Positions 32,893 to 41,335 are shown, counted from the stretch's first letter. The stretch is DNA of 64,000 nt from an uncultured Prevotella sp. (GCA_900314995.1 OMXK01000010.1:1-64000); one strand, 5' to 3'. Notes: generated by a model from the sequence alone, not told the origin. Made by a program: numbers and translations.

Positions 32893-34842
32893 ATGCGACG
32901 CATTTTTATCTTCCTTCTATTTCTACCGCTGGCAGTCTCTGCACAGTTCAATACCGATCGTCTGTTGATGGTTGGGCGTTCTGCCATCTATTATGAAGAC
33001 TACGTCCTTTCTATCCAGTATTTTAATCAGGCCATCAGCCAGAAACCATGGCTTTATGAGCCGTGGTTCTTTCGTGGGGTAGCAAAGTATTATCTGGATG
33101 ACTTTCGGGGTGCAGAGTCCGACTGTACAGAGGCTATCGAGCGTAATCCTTATGTGGTCAATGCCTACGAACTCCGGGGCCTCTGTCGTATCAATCAGAA
33201 GAAATTTGCCGAAGCAGTCAGAGATTATGATCAGGCTTTGCGCTATGATCCTGAAAATCAAGGACTATGGCACAATCGTATCCTTTGTCTGATTCAAGAG
33301 AAAGAATACGATCGTGCGTTGTCGGAGATTGATACGATGACGACTCGATGGACACGTTATGCTCGGGCCTATGCCATGCAGGCAGAGGTCTTCCTGCTTC
33401 AGAAAGATACAGTGAGGGCCGTGAAGTCGCTCGACAAGAGTCTGGAACTCGATCCTTATGATGGCGGCTTGTGGGCAGAGCGCGCTGTAATTAGTTTGGC
33501 AGGTGAGAAATGGAAGGAGGGTGAGGAATATCTCTCCAAGAGTATTCACTTGTTGCCGAAGAATGCCGGCAACTATATCAATCGGGCACTGGCGCGTTAT
33601 AATCAGAACAATCTGCGCGGGGCAATGGCCGACTATGACACGGCTCTTGATCTGGAACCCAACAATTTCCTCGGACACTATAATCGTGGACTGCTTCGAG
33701 CACAGGTGGGTGATGATAACCGTGGTATCGAAGACTTCGACTTTGTATTGAAGTTGGAACCTGATAATCTCATGGCTCTCTTTAACCGTGCATTACTGTT
33801 GGAGCAGACGGGTAATCTGCGAGCAGCCATCCGCGACTATTCGAAGGTAATCGAGGAGTATCCCAATTTCTGGTTTGGCCTGCAGCATCGTGCCTCTTGC
33901 TATCGTCGTCTGGGTAATACCCGACAGGCAGAACTCGATGAGTTCCGTATTCTGAAAGCCCAGATGGACAAGCGCTATGGTAAGCAACCTCGACTCTCAA
34001 AGAAGCAGATGCGAAAGCGAAGCGATGAAGACCTCGAGAAATATAACCAGCTCGTCGTGGCTGACGAACAAAATGTAGAGCCTGAATATAAGAGCGAGTA
34101 TCGCGGAAGAGTACAGAACCGCAAGGCCGAACTGTCGTTCCAGCCAATGTTCGGGCTGACGTTTACAAGACCAGAGAATAGCGTCCGTCAGGATCGTCCA
34201 TACGAGGATACCGTGGAAGCCTTCAATCAGCAGTCGAAAGCACGGACAGTCTATGTGTCTTGTGATCAGACGAAGCTCGATGAATACCGTATGAAGCAGA
34301 CCTTTGCGTATATCGACTCGCTGAGCACGGCGATTGATGCCTCGAAGCGAACATCTGACGTAAAACCATTGCTTTTCCTGCGGGCTATTGCCTATTGCTC
34401 GATTCAGAATTTCGACAATGCCATCGATGATCTGGGAATTTATCTGCAGATTGACTCCGTTTCATCGCTGGCCCATTGGCAGCGGGCCGTCTGTCAGGCG
34501 AAGATCAATGAGTTCAACGCCTCGCAGGGTACAAATACTGATCTCCAGTCTGCCAATGTATTGGGCGATCTCTCTGATGCAATCCAGCTGTCGCCTAAGA
34601 ATGCCTACCTCTATTATAACCGGGGTAATCTCTATGCCCTTCGTCGCGATTACCAGCGTGCCATCGATGATTTCACCCGTGCTATCGCGTTGGAGCAGGA
34701 TTTTGCGGAGGCTTACTATAATCGTGGCCTAGCCAGAATCTATGCCAAGAAGATTTCTGAGGGCATCGACGATCTTAGTAAAGCTGGCGAACTCGGCCTC
34801 TACCAGGCCTATAGTGTTATTAAGAAATATACAGGGAAGTAA
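32893..34842 (+). CDS. Secreted TPR-repeat protein
   Basis: 649 aa with a signal peptide (MRRIFIFLLFLPLAVSAQ). At least ten TPR units occur in two blocks, about residues 25-340 and 470-645, such as AIERNPYVVNAYELRGLCRIN, AMADYDTALDLEPNNFLGHYNRGLLRA and LYYNRGNLYALRRDYQRAIDDFTRAIALEQDFAEAYYNRGLARI. Between them lies a charged linker with RKAELSFQPMFGLTFTRPEN. A periplasmic scaffold is likely; partners unknown. It overlaps the CotH gene by one base. Confidence 0.85.
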   Translation: MRRIFIFLLFLPLAVSAQFNTDRLLMVGRSAIYYEDYVLSIQYFNQAISQKPWLYEPWFFRGVAKYYLDDFRGAESDCTEAIERNPYVVNAYELRGLCRINQKKFAEAVRDYDQALRYDPENQGLWHNRILCLIQEKEYDRALSEIDTMTTRWTRYARAYAMQAEVFLLQKDTVRAVKSLDKSLELDPYDGGLWAERAVISLAGEKWKEGEEYLSKSIHLLPKNAGNYINRALARYNQNNLRGAMADYDTALDLEPNNFLGHYNRGLLRAQVGDDNRGIEDFDFVLKLEPDNLMALFNRALLLEQTGNLRAAIRDYSKVIEEYPNFWFGLQHRASCYRRLGNTRQAELDEFRILKAQMDKRYGKQPRLSKKQMRKRSDEDLEKYNQLVVADEQNVEPEYKSEYRGRVQNRKAELSFQPMFGLTFTRPENSVRQDRPYEDTVEAFNQQSKARTVYVSCDQTKLDEYRMKQTFAYIDSLSTAIDASKRTSDVKPLLFLRAIAYCSIQNFDNAIDDLGIYLQIDSVSSLAHWQRAVCQAKINEFNASQGTNTDLQSANVLGDLSDAIQLSPKNAYLYYNRGNLYALRRDYQRAIDDFTRAIALEQDFAEAYYNRGLARIYAKKISEGIDDLSKAGELGLYQAYSVIKKYTGK

Positions 34843-36560
34843 TGAGACGATTGACTTTAGTTTGTTGCCTGATGACGTTATGGACCCATGCACTCCATGC
34901 TGATGATAAGTTGACGGGTACCGTTGTTGGCAAGTCCGGATCAGGACTTGATCTGGGCAGTCCCCATGTGATAACTAGAGTGGGGTGGATGTCATCCCAG
35001 CGCGTACAGCTCGGTGTGTTCGAGGGTGCCAACAGTCCTGATTTCATGGATGCCCTGCCACTATTCCTGATTGAGGATACAGGTACGAATGGCAGTATGT
35101 CGTATGCCGATGTCGATTGCTCGCGAGGCTTCCGCTATGTCCGTTATGTCAGTCCTGCCGATGCTCAGGGGCAGGTTCCTGAACTGGAGTTCTACGGTCA
35201 TCAGGGTGAGGGAGATGATTCTCACCTCTATCAGATTACGAATCTGCCCACGGTATACATCCATACCCTCAATGAAAAAAATCCTTATGACAAAGTACAT
35301 GAGATCAGTTCCCAGCTGACTATCATCTCTGATGGCGGAACGAAACTGCTTTCCGAGCCTGGTACGATTCGTGAGCGAGGTAATGCCTCACGCGACTTCC
35401 CCAAGAAACCCTATCGCATCAAGTTCGACAAGAAGCAGCATGTGCTCGATGCCCCGGCAAAGGCGAAGAAATGGACGCTTATCAATAATTATGGCGATAA
35501 GACCCTGATGCGCAATCTGTTGGCCTTCGAACTGAGCAAGCGCCTGGGGATGCCTTATACCCCATACGGCACTGCTGTAGATGTGTTGCTGAATGGCGAA
35601 TATAAGGGCTGCTATCAGCTTTGCGATCAGATTCAGGTGCATAAGAACCGTGTGGACATCACGGAGCTGACGCCTGATGACAATGAGGGCAGCGCGCTTA
35701 CTGGTGGCTATCTCGTGGAGGTCGATGCTTATGCCAATACTGAGAAACTATGGTTCAGGTCTGACAACGGCAATCCAGTCGTCATAAAGTCGCCCAGCGA
35801 AGATTCCATTACCGTGGAGCAGAAGAATTATATCATCGGCCATTTCAATGCGATGGAGTGGGATCTGAATCGTTATGTCGACAAGAATACCTTCCTGCGT
35901 CATTTTCTTGTGGGTGAACTCTCGGGAAATACCGACACCTACTGGAGTGTCTATATGTATAAGAAACGTGACGATGAGATGATGTACACGGGGCCTGTGT
36001 GGGACTTTGATCTGGCCTTCGACAACGACCAGCGCACCTATCCCGTCTGCAATAAATCCGACTTCATCTATCGCAGCGGCGGCAGTTGCACGGGGCAGAT
36101 GAGACTATTGGCAGACATTGTCGCGCTTGAGAACGAAGAGTCGGAATCGATGATGCTCGATATCTGGGATGAGGCCAGACATAAAGACCTCACTGAAGCC
36201 AGTCTGCTAGCCTGTATCGACAAGATGGAGACAGAACTCGACCATTCCCAGCGGCTGAACTTCCTGCGATGGCCTATCCTTAACAAGCGCGTTCATCAGA
36301 ACCCACAGGCCTTAGGCAGTTTCAAGGCCGAGGTGGATAATGTCAGGCGCTTTGTAAAAGAACGTCTGACTTGGATGGACCACCGACTCTGCTATACCTA
36401 CATACCAAGTGGTATCACGGAAGTCTCTGTTGATCCTACCCAGCCTTACGACGTTTACTCCCTCTCAGGCCAGTCATGCGGCCACACCCTTGACGGCCTC
36501 CGCCCCGGCATCTACATCGTTCGCCAAGGCACCGCCTCCCGCAAGGTTATCGTCCGTTAG
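34842..36560 (+). CDS. Secreted CotH-family protein with C-terminal sorting-like tail
   Basis: 572 aa. Signal peptide (MRRLTLVCCLMTLWTHALHA). Residues 20-125 look like a discoidin-type beta domain (SPHVITRVGWMSSQRVQLGVFEGANSPDF, GFRYVRYVSP). From about 140 to 500 it is a CotH domain (IRERGNASRDFPKKPYRIKFDKK, WTLINNYGDKTLMRNLLAFELSKRLG, VDVLLNGEYKGCYQLCDQI, GPVWDFDLAFDN). CotH folds as an atypical kinase that phosphorylates spore-coat proteins in Bacillus. The end (PYDVYSLSGQSC...GLRPGIYIVRQGTASRKVIVR) is the tail common on Prevotella secreted proteins, similar to type IX secretion signals. Confidence 0.85.
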   Translation: MRRLTLVCCLMTLWTHALHADDKLTGTVVGKSGSGLDLGSPHVITRVGWMSSQRVQLGVFEGANSPDFMDALPLFLIEDTGTNGSMSYADVDCSRGFRYVRYVSPADAQGQVPELEFYGHQGEGDDSHLYQITNLPTVYIHTLNEKNPYDKVHEISSQLTIISDGGTKLLSEPGTIRERGNASRDFPKKPYRIKFDKKQHVLDAPAKAKKWTLINNYGDKTLMRNLLAFELSKRLGMPYTPYGTAVDVLLNGEYKGCYQLCDQIQVHKNRVDITELTPDDNEGSALTGGYLVEVDAYANTEKLWFRSDNGNPVVIKSPSEDSITVEQKNYIIGHFNAMEWDLNRYVDKNTFLRHFLVGELSGNTDTYWSVYMYKKRDDEMMYTGPVWDFDLAFDNDQRTYPVCNKSDFIYRSGGSCTGQMRLLADIVALENEESESMMLDIWDEARHKDLTEASLLACIDKMETELDHSQRLNFLRWPILNKRVHQNPQALGSFKAEVDNVRRFVKERLTWMDHRLCYTYIPSGITEVSVDPTQPYDVYSLSGQSCGHTLDGLRPGIYIVRQGTASRKVIVR

Positions 36561-37042
36561 CTATGATATTCCAAAGAGTGATATTTATACAAGCAATTTA
36601 TGATGCAGTCAGAAGCAGTCTTGCTCTCCCGAAGCAGACGTTCTGTTTCCAACAGCGAATAGGTATTGCCTTCTATCTGCGACGATTTCCAACTGAGATC
36701 GATACCCAATCGTTCCATCTCCTTGCGGTATTCGTTTTCTGTCATCTCGCTGACATGTTGGCGAAATTCGGCTTGTAGTTCTTGCAGCCTATTCATCTCT
36801 TCGTCAGTGAAAAGCGTTACAGAGGGAAATTGCTGACGTATCAAAGCGAAGTTGAAAGATGTCTGTACTTGTCGCTCATCGACATCCATCGCAAAGTAGG
36901 TTTCCAGATTGAGTGGCATCAGTAGAAAGGCCTGATCTGAAAGATGGTAACGAGTAGCCCGAGCTTTACCCTTGGATGATAGTGCAAATACTGTAATATT
37001 TCTCTTGAGATATCCATGACTTGTGAACTTAAATCGGTGCAA
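36557..37042 (-). pseudogene. Fic-family protein remnant, truncated at both ends
   Basis: The frame encodes the middle of a Fic/DOC-type protein: a winged-helix end (KGKARATRYHLSD), then EMERLGIDLSWKSSQIEGNTYSLLETERLLRESKTAS, the Fic N-terminal region with the inhibitory-helix-like (S/T)xxxE(G/N) pattern. After KTAS (about 36606) it changes to unrelated residues and stops; the catalytic HPFxxGNGR part is absent. Upstream the frame stays open to 37078 without an ATG, so the 5' end is also lost; the listed start is TTG. Its 3' end overlaps the convergent cotH stop. Confidence 0.75.
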
Positions 37043-37064
37043 AGACAGTGACTTTTTTCTGATT

Positions 37065-37117
37065 ATCGGCTCATTATAAGCTTAAAAATGTATAAATCAG
37101 AAGCTATTTGAGCCGAT
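37065..37117. repeat. Inverted repeat, possible terminator
   Basis: ATCGGCTCA (37065-37073) and TGAGCCGAT (37109-37117) are exact reverse complements, 35 nt apart, followed by TTTTG on the plus strand. Confidence 0.55.
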
Positions 37118-37155
37118 TTTTGTCTATGATCGCTTATACTTAATAATAATACTTA

Positions 37156-37193
37156 AATTTCACAAGTTTGTGATTCACAAGTTTGTGAAATTT
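37156..37193. promoter_or_regulatory. Operator-like double palindrome
   Basis: Two side-by-side copies of TTCACAAGTTTGTGA (37159-37173 and 37174-37188). Each is close to a palindrome (TTCACAA/TTGTGAA), and the pair is framed by AAATTTCACAA and TTGTGAAATTT. The arrangement suits a dimeric repressor site. It lies about 115 nt upstream of the Fic remnant on that gene's strand; the regulator is unknown. Confidence 0.5.
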
Positions 37194-37257
37194 GGTTCTC
37201 AATGCTAACATCGACTTGTTTTTCCATTTTATGATTTCCATTTTATGGAAAAATTGC

Positions 37258-37265
37258 TATCTTTG
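37258..37265 (+). promoter_or_regulatory. Bacteroidota -7 box (TATCTTTG) without a convincing gene
   Basis: TGCTATCTTTGCC, preceded by a repeated TTCCATTTTATG (37222-37233, 37237-37248). The only ORF after it (37292-37516, 74 aa, hydrophobic N-terminus) runs into repeats and is doubtful. Confidence 0.45.
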
Positions 37266-37374
37266 CCAACAAATATATATAAGAGCATGGCATGAAAAAT
37301 AATGGAATGAGATTAGTTTTATTGAGTATTTTTCTCGTAATGAAAGCATGGGTTTGTCGTAATGTAAAAGGTAG

Positions 37375-37418
37375 TTTGTCGGTAGCAAACTTATGCTTTG
37401 TCGGTAGCAAACTCTTGC
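37375..37418. repeat. 22-nt tandem repeat, two copies
   Basis: TTTGTCGGTAGCAAACTTATGC (37375-37396) is repeated as TTTGTCGGTAGCAAACTCTTGC (37397-37418), followed by a degenerate third start TTTGTGACTGCGAAAG. Each unit holds GTTTG...CAAAC pairing. Confidence 0.75.
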
Positions 37419-37448
37419 TTTGTGACTGCGAAAGCTCGGTCTCGCATT

Positions 37449-37603
37449 TTGGTTACGGTTACAGTTGTAACCATGTAACCTTTTCTATGGGAAAGAGACT
37501 GGAAATTCCTATATAATACATTGATATTCAGTCGTTTATAGTGGTTACAATACTTGTGATAGTAGGGCGGAGGTTACATGGTTACAACTGTAACCGTAAC
37601 CAA
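37449..37603. repeat. Perfect 33-bp inverted repeat enclosing 89 bp
   Basis: 37449-37481 is the exact reverse complement of 37571-37603. The core of the left arm is GGTTACGGTTACAGTTGTAACC followed by ATGTAACC, so each arm is itself built from repeated GGTTAC words; one more GGTTAC is in the loop (37543-37548). The 89-bp spacer has no gene and no clear TAnnTTTG box on either strand. The region from 36,600 to 37,673 holds no intact gene. Confidence 0.9.
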
Positions 37604-37642
37604 TTCGGCGGATAAATGCTTGGCGGTTTGGATAAAAAAGCG

Positions 37643-37650
37643 TATCTTTG
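37643..37650 (+). promoter_or_regulatory. Bacteroidota -7 box (TATCTTTG) for the 462-aa gene
   Basis: GCGTATCTTTGCACC, 23 nt before the ATG at 37674 and 39 nt after the end of the 33-bp inverted repeat. Confidence 0.65.
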
Positions 37651-37673
37651 CACCTCACAAGAATTAGAAGACA

Positions 37674-39062
37674 ATGACAGACAAGAAAGAACAGACAATG
37701 CTGGAACTTGCCAGCGACGATAGTGCCATGCAACTGTTGAGGAGTATTGCGCACAATTGGGAGGTGGCCGCCAGCCGGATGGAACAGATAAACCAGGAGC
37801 GTGATCAGGCGCTGTATGACGATGACGGGGTAGAGGTGATGGCCGTATTCTGCCGTCTGGAGCGCGTGGGCTCGATGATGTTCTCCATGCTCTCTCACCC
37901 GCAGGCGCTGCTGCTTCGGGGATTCCACCAGCAGATCGTCAAGATGGCTGCCGACCACAGGCTGGATCGCGAGCTGGTGGCCATGATGGGCTCGCAGGGC
38001 GAAGGCTTGTCGATAGGTGTGCCTACGCTGTGGAAGCGGCTGAAGGACATCTTCGACAAGGGCGTGAAGGAAACGGACGAAGGTATGGACACCGTACAGA
38101 GTCTGTATCAGCAGCACTATATTCCCCACATGGATGCGGAGCAGGCTCTCAGGGCGATGGAGTCTGTGGTAAAAAGGGATGAGGACGACGAGCAGCTGGC
38201 TCAGCAACTGGAGTTTATGGACGACATGGTGGACTTCGGCGAGAATATCGGCAAGGTAGCTGCGTTCTCCAAAAACAAGATGGCCGTCGGGCTGGCTGTC
38301 ATCCAGATGGCCGTGAAACTCTTTGTGAACTATACTGACCTGCAGCATAAAGAGGACGAGGAGGTGGATGCGCTCTTTGAGGAGGCCAAGGCGGAACTGC
38401 TGAACAGCGAGGCTTGGAAAGACTACTGGCGAAGCCATCTGTCGCATCTTGCCCTCATGGCTAGCGGCTCGCTTTCCGACGAGCTGAAGAAGGATGCCGA
38501 AGAGGTGGATCGCTATCTGCTCAGCATGCACGGCTATATATATAATAGGTGGGATGAGTCGGCTGAGGCTTTCGGACGTGCCCTGAAGGAATCTGATATG
38601 AGCGACGACGAGATGCTCCGCCTGCTCTTTTACCTGGCCAAGAAGCAGGCGCTCGAGGATGAGGGCGAAACGCCAGACAACAGACTCCTGAGGATGCGCT
38701 CAAGCGTGAAGGAGAAGGCTGAGAGAATCAAGGACCTTTCAGACGACAAATACTACGACGCTTATGAAAGCATCTGGGAGGATATCGTGCAGAGTCCTGT
38801 CATCGGGGCTCAGCTGGCCGATTATCGCAATGGCAAGCATAACAGTGGCTTCAACATGCAGTGTTTCTGTCAAATTGTAGGCTGGCTCAACCGTGAGAAG
38901 CATTTTTATGGCAGCAATTCGCCTTCTGATCTGGGAAAAAAGCTTGGTGACAAACATTCATGGGAAACTTATCGTGACTATATCAAGAAAACGAAAACAA
39001 CACTTACCGATCAGAGTATCAAGGAATTAGAGAGCATCTTGGGTAAGCACTCCAAAAAATAA
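37674..39062 (+). CDS. Unrecognised 462-aa helical protein
   Basis: No named family is recognised with confidence. The protein is acidic and largely helical. Residues 1-150 include RSIAHNWEVAASRMEQINQERDQAL and an LFxMLSHPQALLLRGFHQQIVKM stretch; a weakly hydrophobic segment near 205-225 (KMAVGLAVIQMAVKLFVNYT) may be buried. The C-terminal 70 residues (FNMQCFCQIVGWLNREKHFYG, KLGDKHSWETYRDYIKKTKTTL) look like a distinct small domain that I recall from Bacteroidales accessory proteins. It has its own promoter and terminator, and sits between a repeat-rich region and a DUF3987 gene. Confidence 0.75.
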   Translation: MTDKKEQTMLELASDDSAMQLLRSIAHNWEVAASRMEQINQERDQALYDDDGVEVMAVFCRLERVGSMMFSMLSHPQALLLRGFHQQIVKMAADHRLDRELVAMMGSQGEGLSIGVPTLWKRLKDIFDKGVKETDEGMDTVQSLYQQHYIPHMDAEQALRAMESVVKRDEDDEQLAQQLEFMDDMVDFGENIGKVAAFSKNKMAVGLAVIQMAVKLFVNYTDLQHKEDEEVDALFEEAKAELLNSEAWKDYWRSHLSHLALMASGSLSDELKKDAEEVDRYLLSMHGYIYNRWDESAEAFGRALKESDMSDDEMLRLLFYLAKKQALEDEGETPDNRLLRMRSSVKEKAERIKDLSDDKYYDAYESIWEDIVQSPVIGAQLADYRNGKHNSGFNMQCFCQIVGWLNREKHFYGSNSPSDLGKKLGDKHSWETYRDYIKKTKTTLTDQSIKELESILGKHSKK

Positions 39063-39063
39063 C

Positions 39064-39094
39064 AGGGCGGGAATTTTTCCCGCTCTTTGTTTTC
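39064..39094 (+). terminator. Terminator after the 462-aa gene
   Basis: Stem GCGGGAA/TTCCCGC with a TTT loop, extended by AGG/TCT pairs, followed by TTTGTTTT. Confidence 0.75.
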
Positions 39095-39137
39095 CCTAAT
39101 TCCCCTGCGAGATTTGCAGCGCTAAAGTACGAAAAGT

Positions 39138-41297
39138 ATGATCAGCGTTGCAAATTCATTTAGCGGCAAGCCTCGCCAGGCGAGCATGGCCGCTTACCGT
39201 CAACTGCTGGCGGAGAATCACGTGGAGGAGATCCTTCAGGATGTGAAGCAGAACAAAAATTTGGATCGCAAGAAGGAACTGCCCGTGTGGCTTCCCCTTG
39301 CGGAGTGTTTTAACAATGGTACGCGCAAGGCCGAAGATGCGGTGCCCTCAGGACTCTTCTTCCTCGACATCGACGAGAAGGGGCTGACGGAGCAGCTCTG
39401 GCAGAAAGTGCAGGACGAGAACCTCATTGAGAAATTCCGTATTGTCTATTTTGCCGAGAGTGCTGGAGGTGGAACCCACATCTGGGCTTGGCGCACACCA
39501 GGAATCTCTATCGAGGAGGACATCCAGAAGCTGGCGAGTCGGCTGGGTGTCAGTTACGACTCGCATGTAACGGATCTGGCCCGCTGCTGTTTCATGGTCA
39601 GCGAGCAGTATGTGAAGTTGCTGGATCCCATCGTCTTCGAAGCCTCCCCCAACCCCCTCCAAAAGGGAGCCTCCCCCAACCCCCTCCAAAAGGAAGGGGC
39701 TAATAAAGAGGCAGATCACCCCCTCCTTTTGGAGGGGGCGGGAGGAGGCTCCTACAAAGGCATTCCTTACGAGAACATCGTGCAGGCGCTGCTCTGGAAA
39801 CTGGGTTATGGCGATGCACCTGCCGAGGGTGAGCGCAATACGGCTCTCTACACCATGAGCCGCTACCTGCGCTTCATCTGTGACTTCGATGAACAGAAGT
39901 TGTTCTCTATCCTACCCCATTGGGGACTCTCGGATCACGAAGTCATCACGACCATCAAGAGTGCTGTCAGCAGCGTTCGTCCTGCTGGCATTCCCTCACA
40001 GATGAATGAGGTGCTTTCGACTTTGGGAGCCGCTATCGAAGCAGAGACTGAGACGACTGACGACTCACTCATCACACCTGTTGATGCAGAGTTGCCTGGT
40101 ATCCTTCAGGACTTGTCCGACCACGCTCCTGAGGAGTTCCGTGAGGCTACCTTGATGGCAGCAATGCCTATGCTGGGCACTCTGGCCACAGGCATTCGCG
40201 CCAAGTATCGTGACGGGAAGCTGAACTCGGCCAGTTTCATCGTGGATATCGAAGCCCCTCAGGCCACAGGTAAGTCGTTCGTCGACAATGAGTTCGAGTT
40301 GCTGATGGATCCCATCATCAAGCAGGACGAGGTGGAATGGCAGAAGGAGATTGCCTATTCGTTGGCCAAGAAAGACGGTCAGGATGTGGAGAATCCCTGC
40401 TCGCAGATCCGCATCATCGAACCCAACATCGGTGTGTCGGCCTTCCTCGAGCGAGCCCTCTATGCCAAAGGCAAGCATCTGTTCACCTATGCCCCTGAGA
40501 TTGAGACAGTTCTGAAGAACAACAAGGGCGGTGCCTGGACGGAGAAGAACGATCTGTTCCGTCTGGCCTACGACAACAAGCCTTGGGGTCAGCATCGCAT
40601 CTCGAAGGATTCGTTCTCTGGCAAAGTCACCCTCTATTACAATATGGTGATGTGCGGAACACCCAACAAGTGCCGGGCCTTCTTTGCTGATGCAGAGAGT
40701 GGATTGGTGAGCCGAGTGACGCCTGTACAGTTGCCTGATATGATTGGTGCCAGTATGCCTCGTTTCAAGGTCTGGACGAAGGACGAGGAGGAGAATGTGA
40801 AGCGCCAGTGCCTCTGTCTGATGGACGAGGAGGGTGAGGTGAATCTGCCGCTCATCAACAAGGCCATCGAGGCATGGGACGAATCGAAGCGTGAGGAATA
40901 TCTGCAGATGTTGCGCCCCTCGATCGATGTGCTTCGCCGGCGCTCGGCCCTCAACGGTTTCCGTGCCGGCATCATCGCCTATCTGCTGGAAGGCCGTCAG
41001 GAGACGGAGCGCGCCATCAGGTTCGCCGTCTGGTATGCCGAGCGCTGTCTCCACTACCAGTTGCAGATCTACGGTGACAAGATCGATGCGCTCTATCATG
41101 GTATGCAGGGAACAAAGGCCTCAAAGAGCAACATCCGCTATCTGGATACCCTGCCCAAGGAGTTCACGAAGGAGGACTTGGTGGCCCTGCGTCTGGCCAA
41201 TGGCGATTCGCCTGTGGTGAAGACCGTCATCTGTCGCTGGGTGAAAGAAGGCAAGGTTGAAAAGATCGGCACCAACCTTTGGCAGAAGAACTGCTGA
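39138..41297 (+). CDS. DUF3987-type primase/helicase-like protein with in-frame repeat insertion
   Basis: 719 aa. The N-terminal domain has GLFFLDIDEKG (hhhDhD) and AESAGGGTHIWAW (SxGxxH-like), a primase-type pairing more complete than in the copy at 1289. Residues 169-205 are a low-complexity insert (SPNPLQKG...SPNPLQKEG...LLLEGAGGGS) coded by a palindromic intergenic-type repeat. A P-loop APQATGKS lies at 373-380; the DUF3987-type C-terminal region follows (RIIEPNIGVSAFLERAL, FTYAPEIETVLKNNKGG, MCGTPNKCRAFF, SGLVSRVTPVQLP). It stands alone, without integrase or mobilisation genes nearby. Confidence 0.8.
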   Translation: MISVANSFSGKPRQASMAAYRQLLAENHVEEILQDVKQNKNLDRKKELPVWLPLAECFNNGTRKAEDAVPSGLFFLDIDEKGLTEQLWQKVQDENLIEKFRIVYFAESAGGGTHIWAWRTPGISIEEDIQKLASRLGVSYDSHVTDLARCCFMVSEQYVKLLDPIVFEASPNPLQKGASPNPLQKEGANKEADHPLLLEGAGGGSYKGIPYENIVQALLWKLGYGDAPAEGERNTALYTMSRYLRFICDFDEQKLFSILPHWGLSDHEVITTIKSAVSSVRPAGIPSQMNEVLSTLGAAIEAETETTDDSLITPVDAELPGILQDLSDHAPEEFREATLMAAMPMLGTLATGIRAKYRDGKLNSASFIVDIEAPQATGKSFVDNEFELLMDPIIKQDEVEWQKEIAYSLAKKDGQDVENPCSQIRIIEPNIGVSAFLERALYAKGKHLFTYAPEIETVLKNNKGGAWTEKNDLFRLAYDNKPWGQHRISKDSFSGKVTLYYNMVMCGTPNKCRAFFADAESGLVSRVTPVQLPDMIGASMPRFKVWTKDEEENVKRQCLCLMDEEGEVNLPLINKAIEAWDESKREEYLQMLRPSIDVLRRRSALNGFRAGIIAYLLEGRQETERAIRFAVWYAERCLHYQLQIYGDKIDALYHGMQGTKASKSNIRYLDTLPKEFTKEDLVALRLANGDSPVVKTVICRWVKEGKVEKIGTNLWQKNC
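39642..39752. repeat. C/G-rich palindromic repeat inside a coding sequence
   Basis: Two direct copies of GCCTCCCCCAACCCCCTCC plus AAAAGG (from 39642 and 39669) face an inverted copy (CCCCCTCCTTTTGGAGGGGG from about 39719, ending GGAGGAGGCTCC at 39752). This is the sequence type that is scattered between genes in many Bacteroidota genomes (recall). Here it lies inside the DUF3987 gene and keeps its frame. Confidence 0.85.
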
Positions 41298-41303
41298 ATC
41301 ATC

Positions 41304-41335
41304 AATACTGGCAGGGTGGGAGCCCTGCCAGTATT
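41304..41335 (+). terminator. Strong stem-loop after the DUF3987 gene
   Basis: Perfect 13-bp inverted repeat AATACTGGCAGGG/CCCTGCCAGTATT with a 6-nt loop, but no T-run follows directly. It is probably a terminator or mRNA end-stabilising hairpin. Confidence 0.6.

Noticed and set aside
37292..37516. 74-aa ORF after a promoter box
   Set aside because: The hydrophobic start is gene-like, but the rest is tandem and inverted repeat DNA; probably a decayed gene or chance frame.
37545..38531. 328-aa minus-strand ORF
   Set aside because: It is antisense to the 462-aa gene, which has a good promoter and terminator. Its end lies in the inverted repeat, and its composition (rich in His, Leu, Gln) is typical of a shadow frame.
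40065..41099. 344-aa minus-strand ORF
   Set aside because: Antisense to the DUF3987 gene with its P-loop and conserved blocks on the plus strand.
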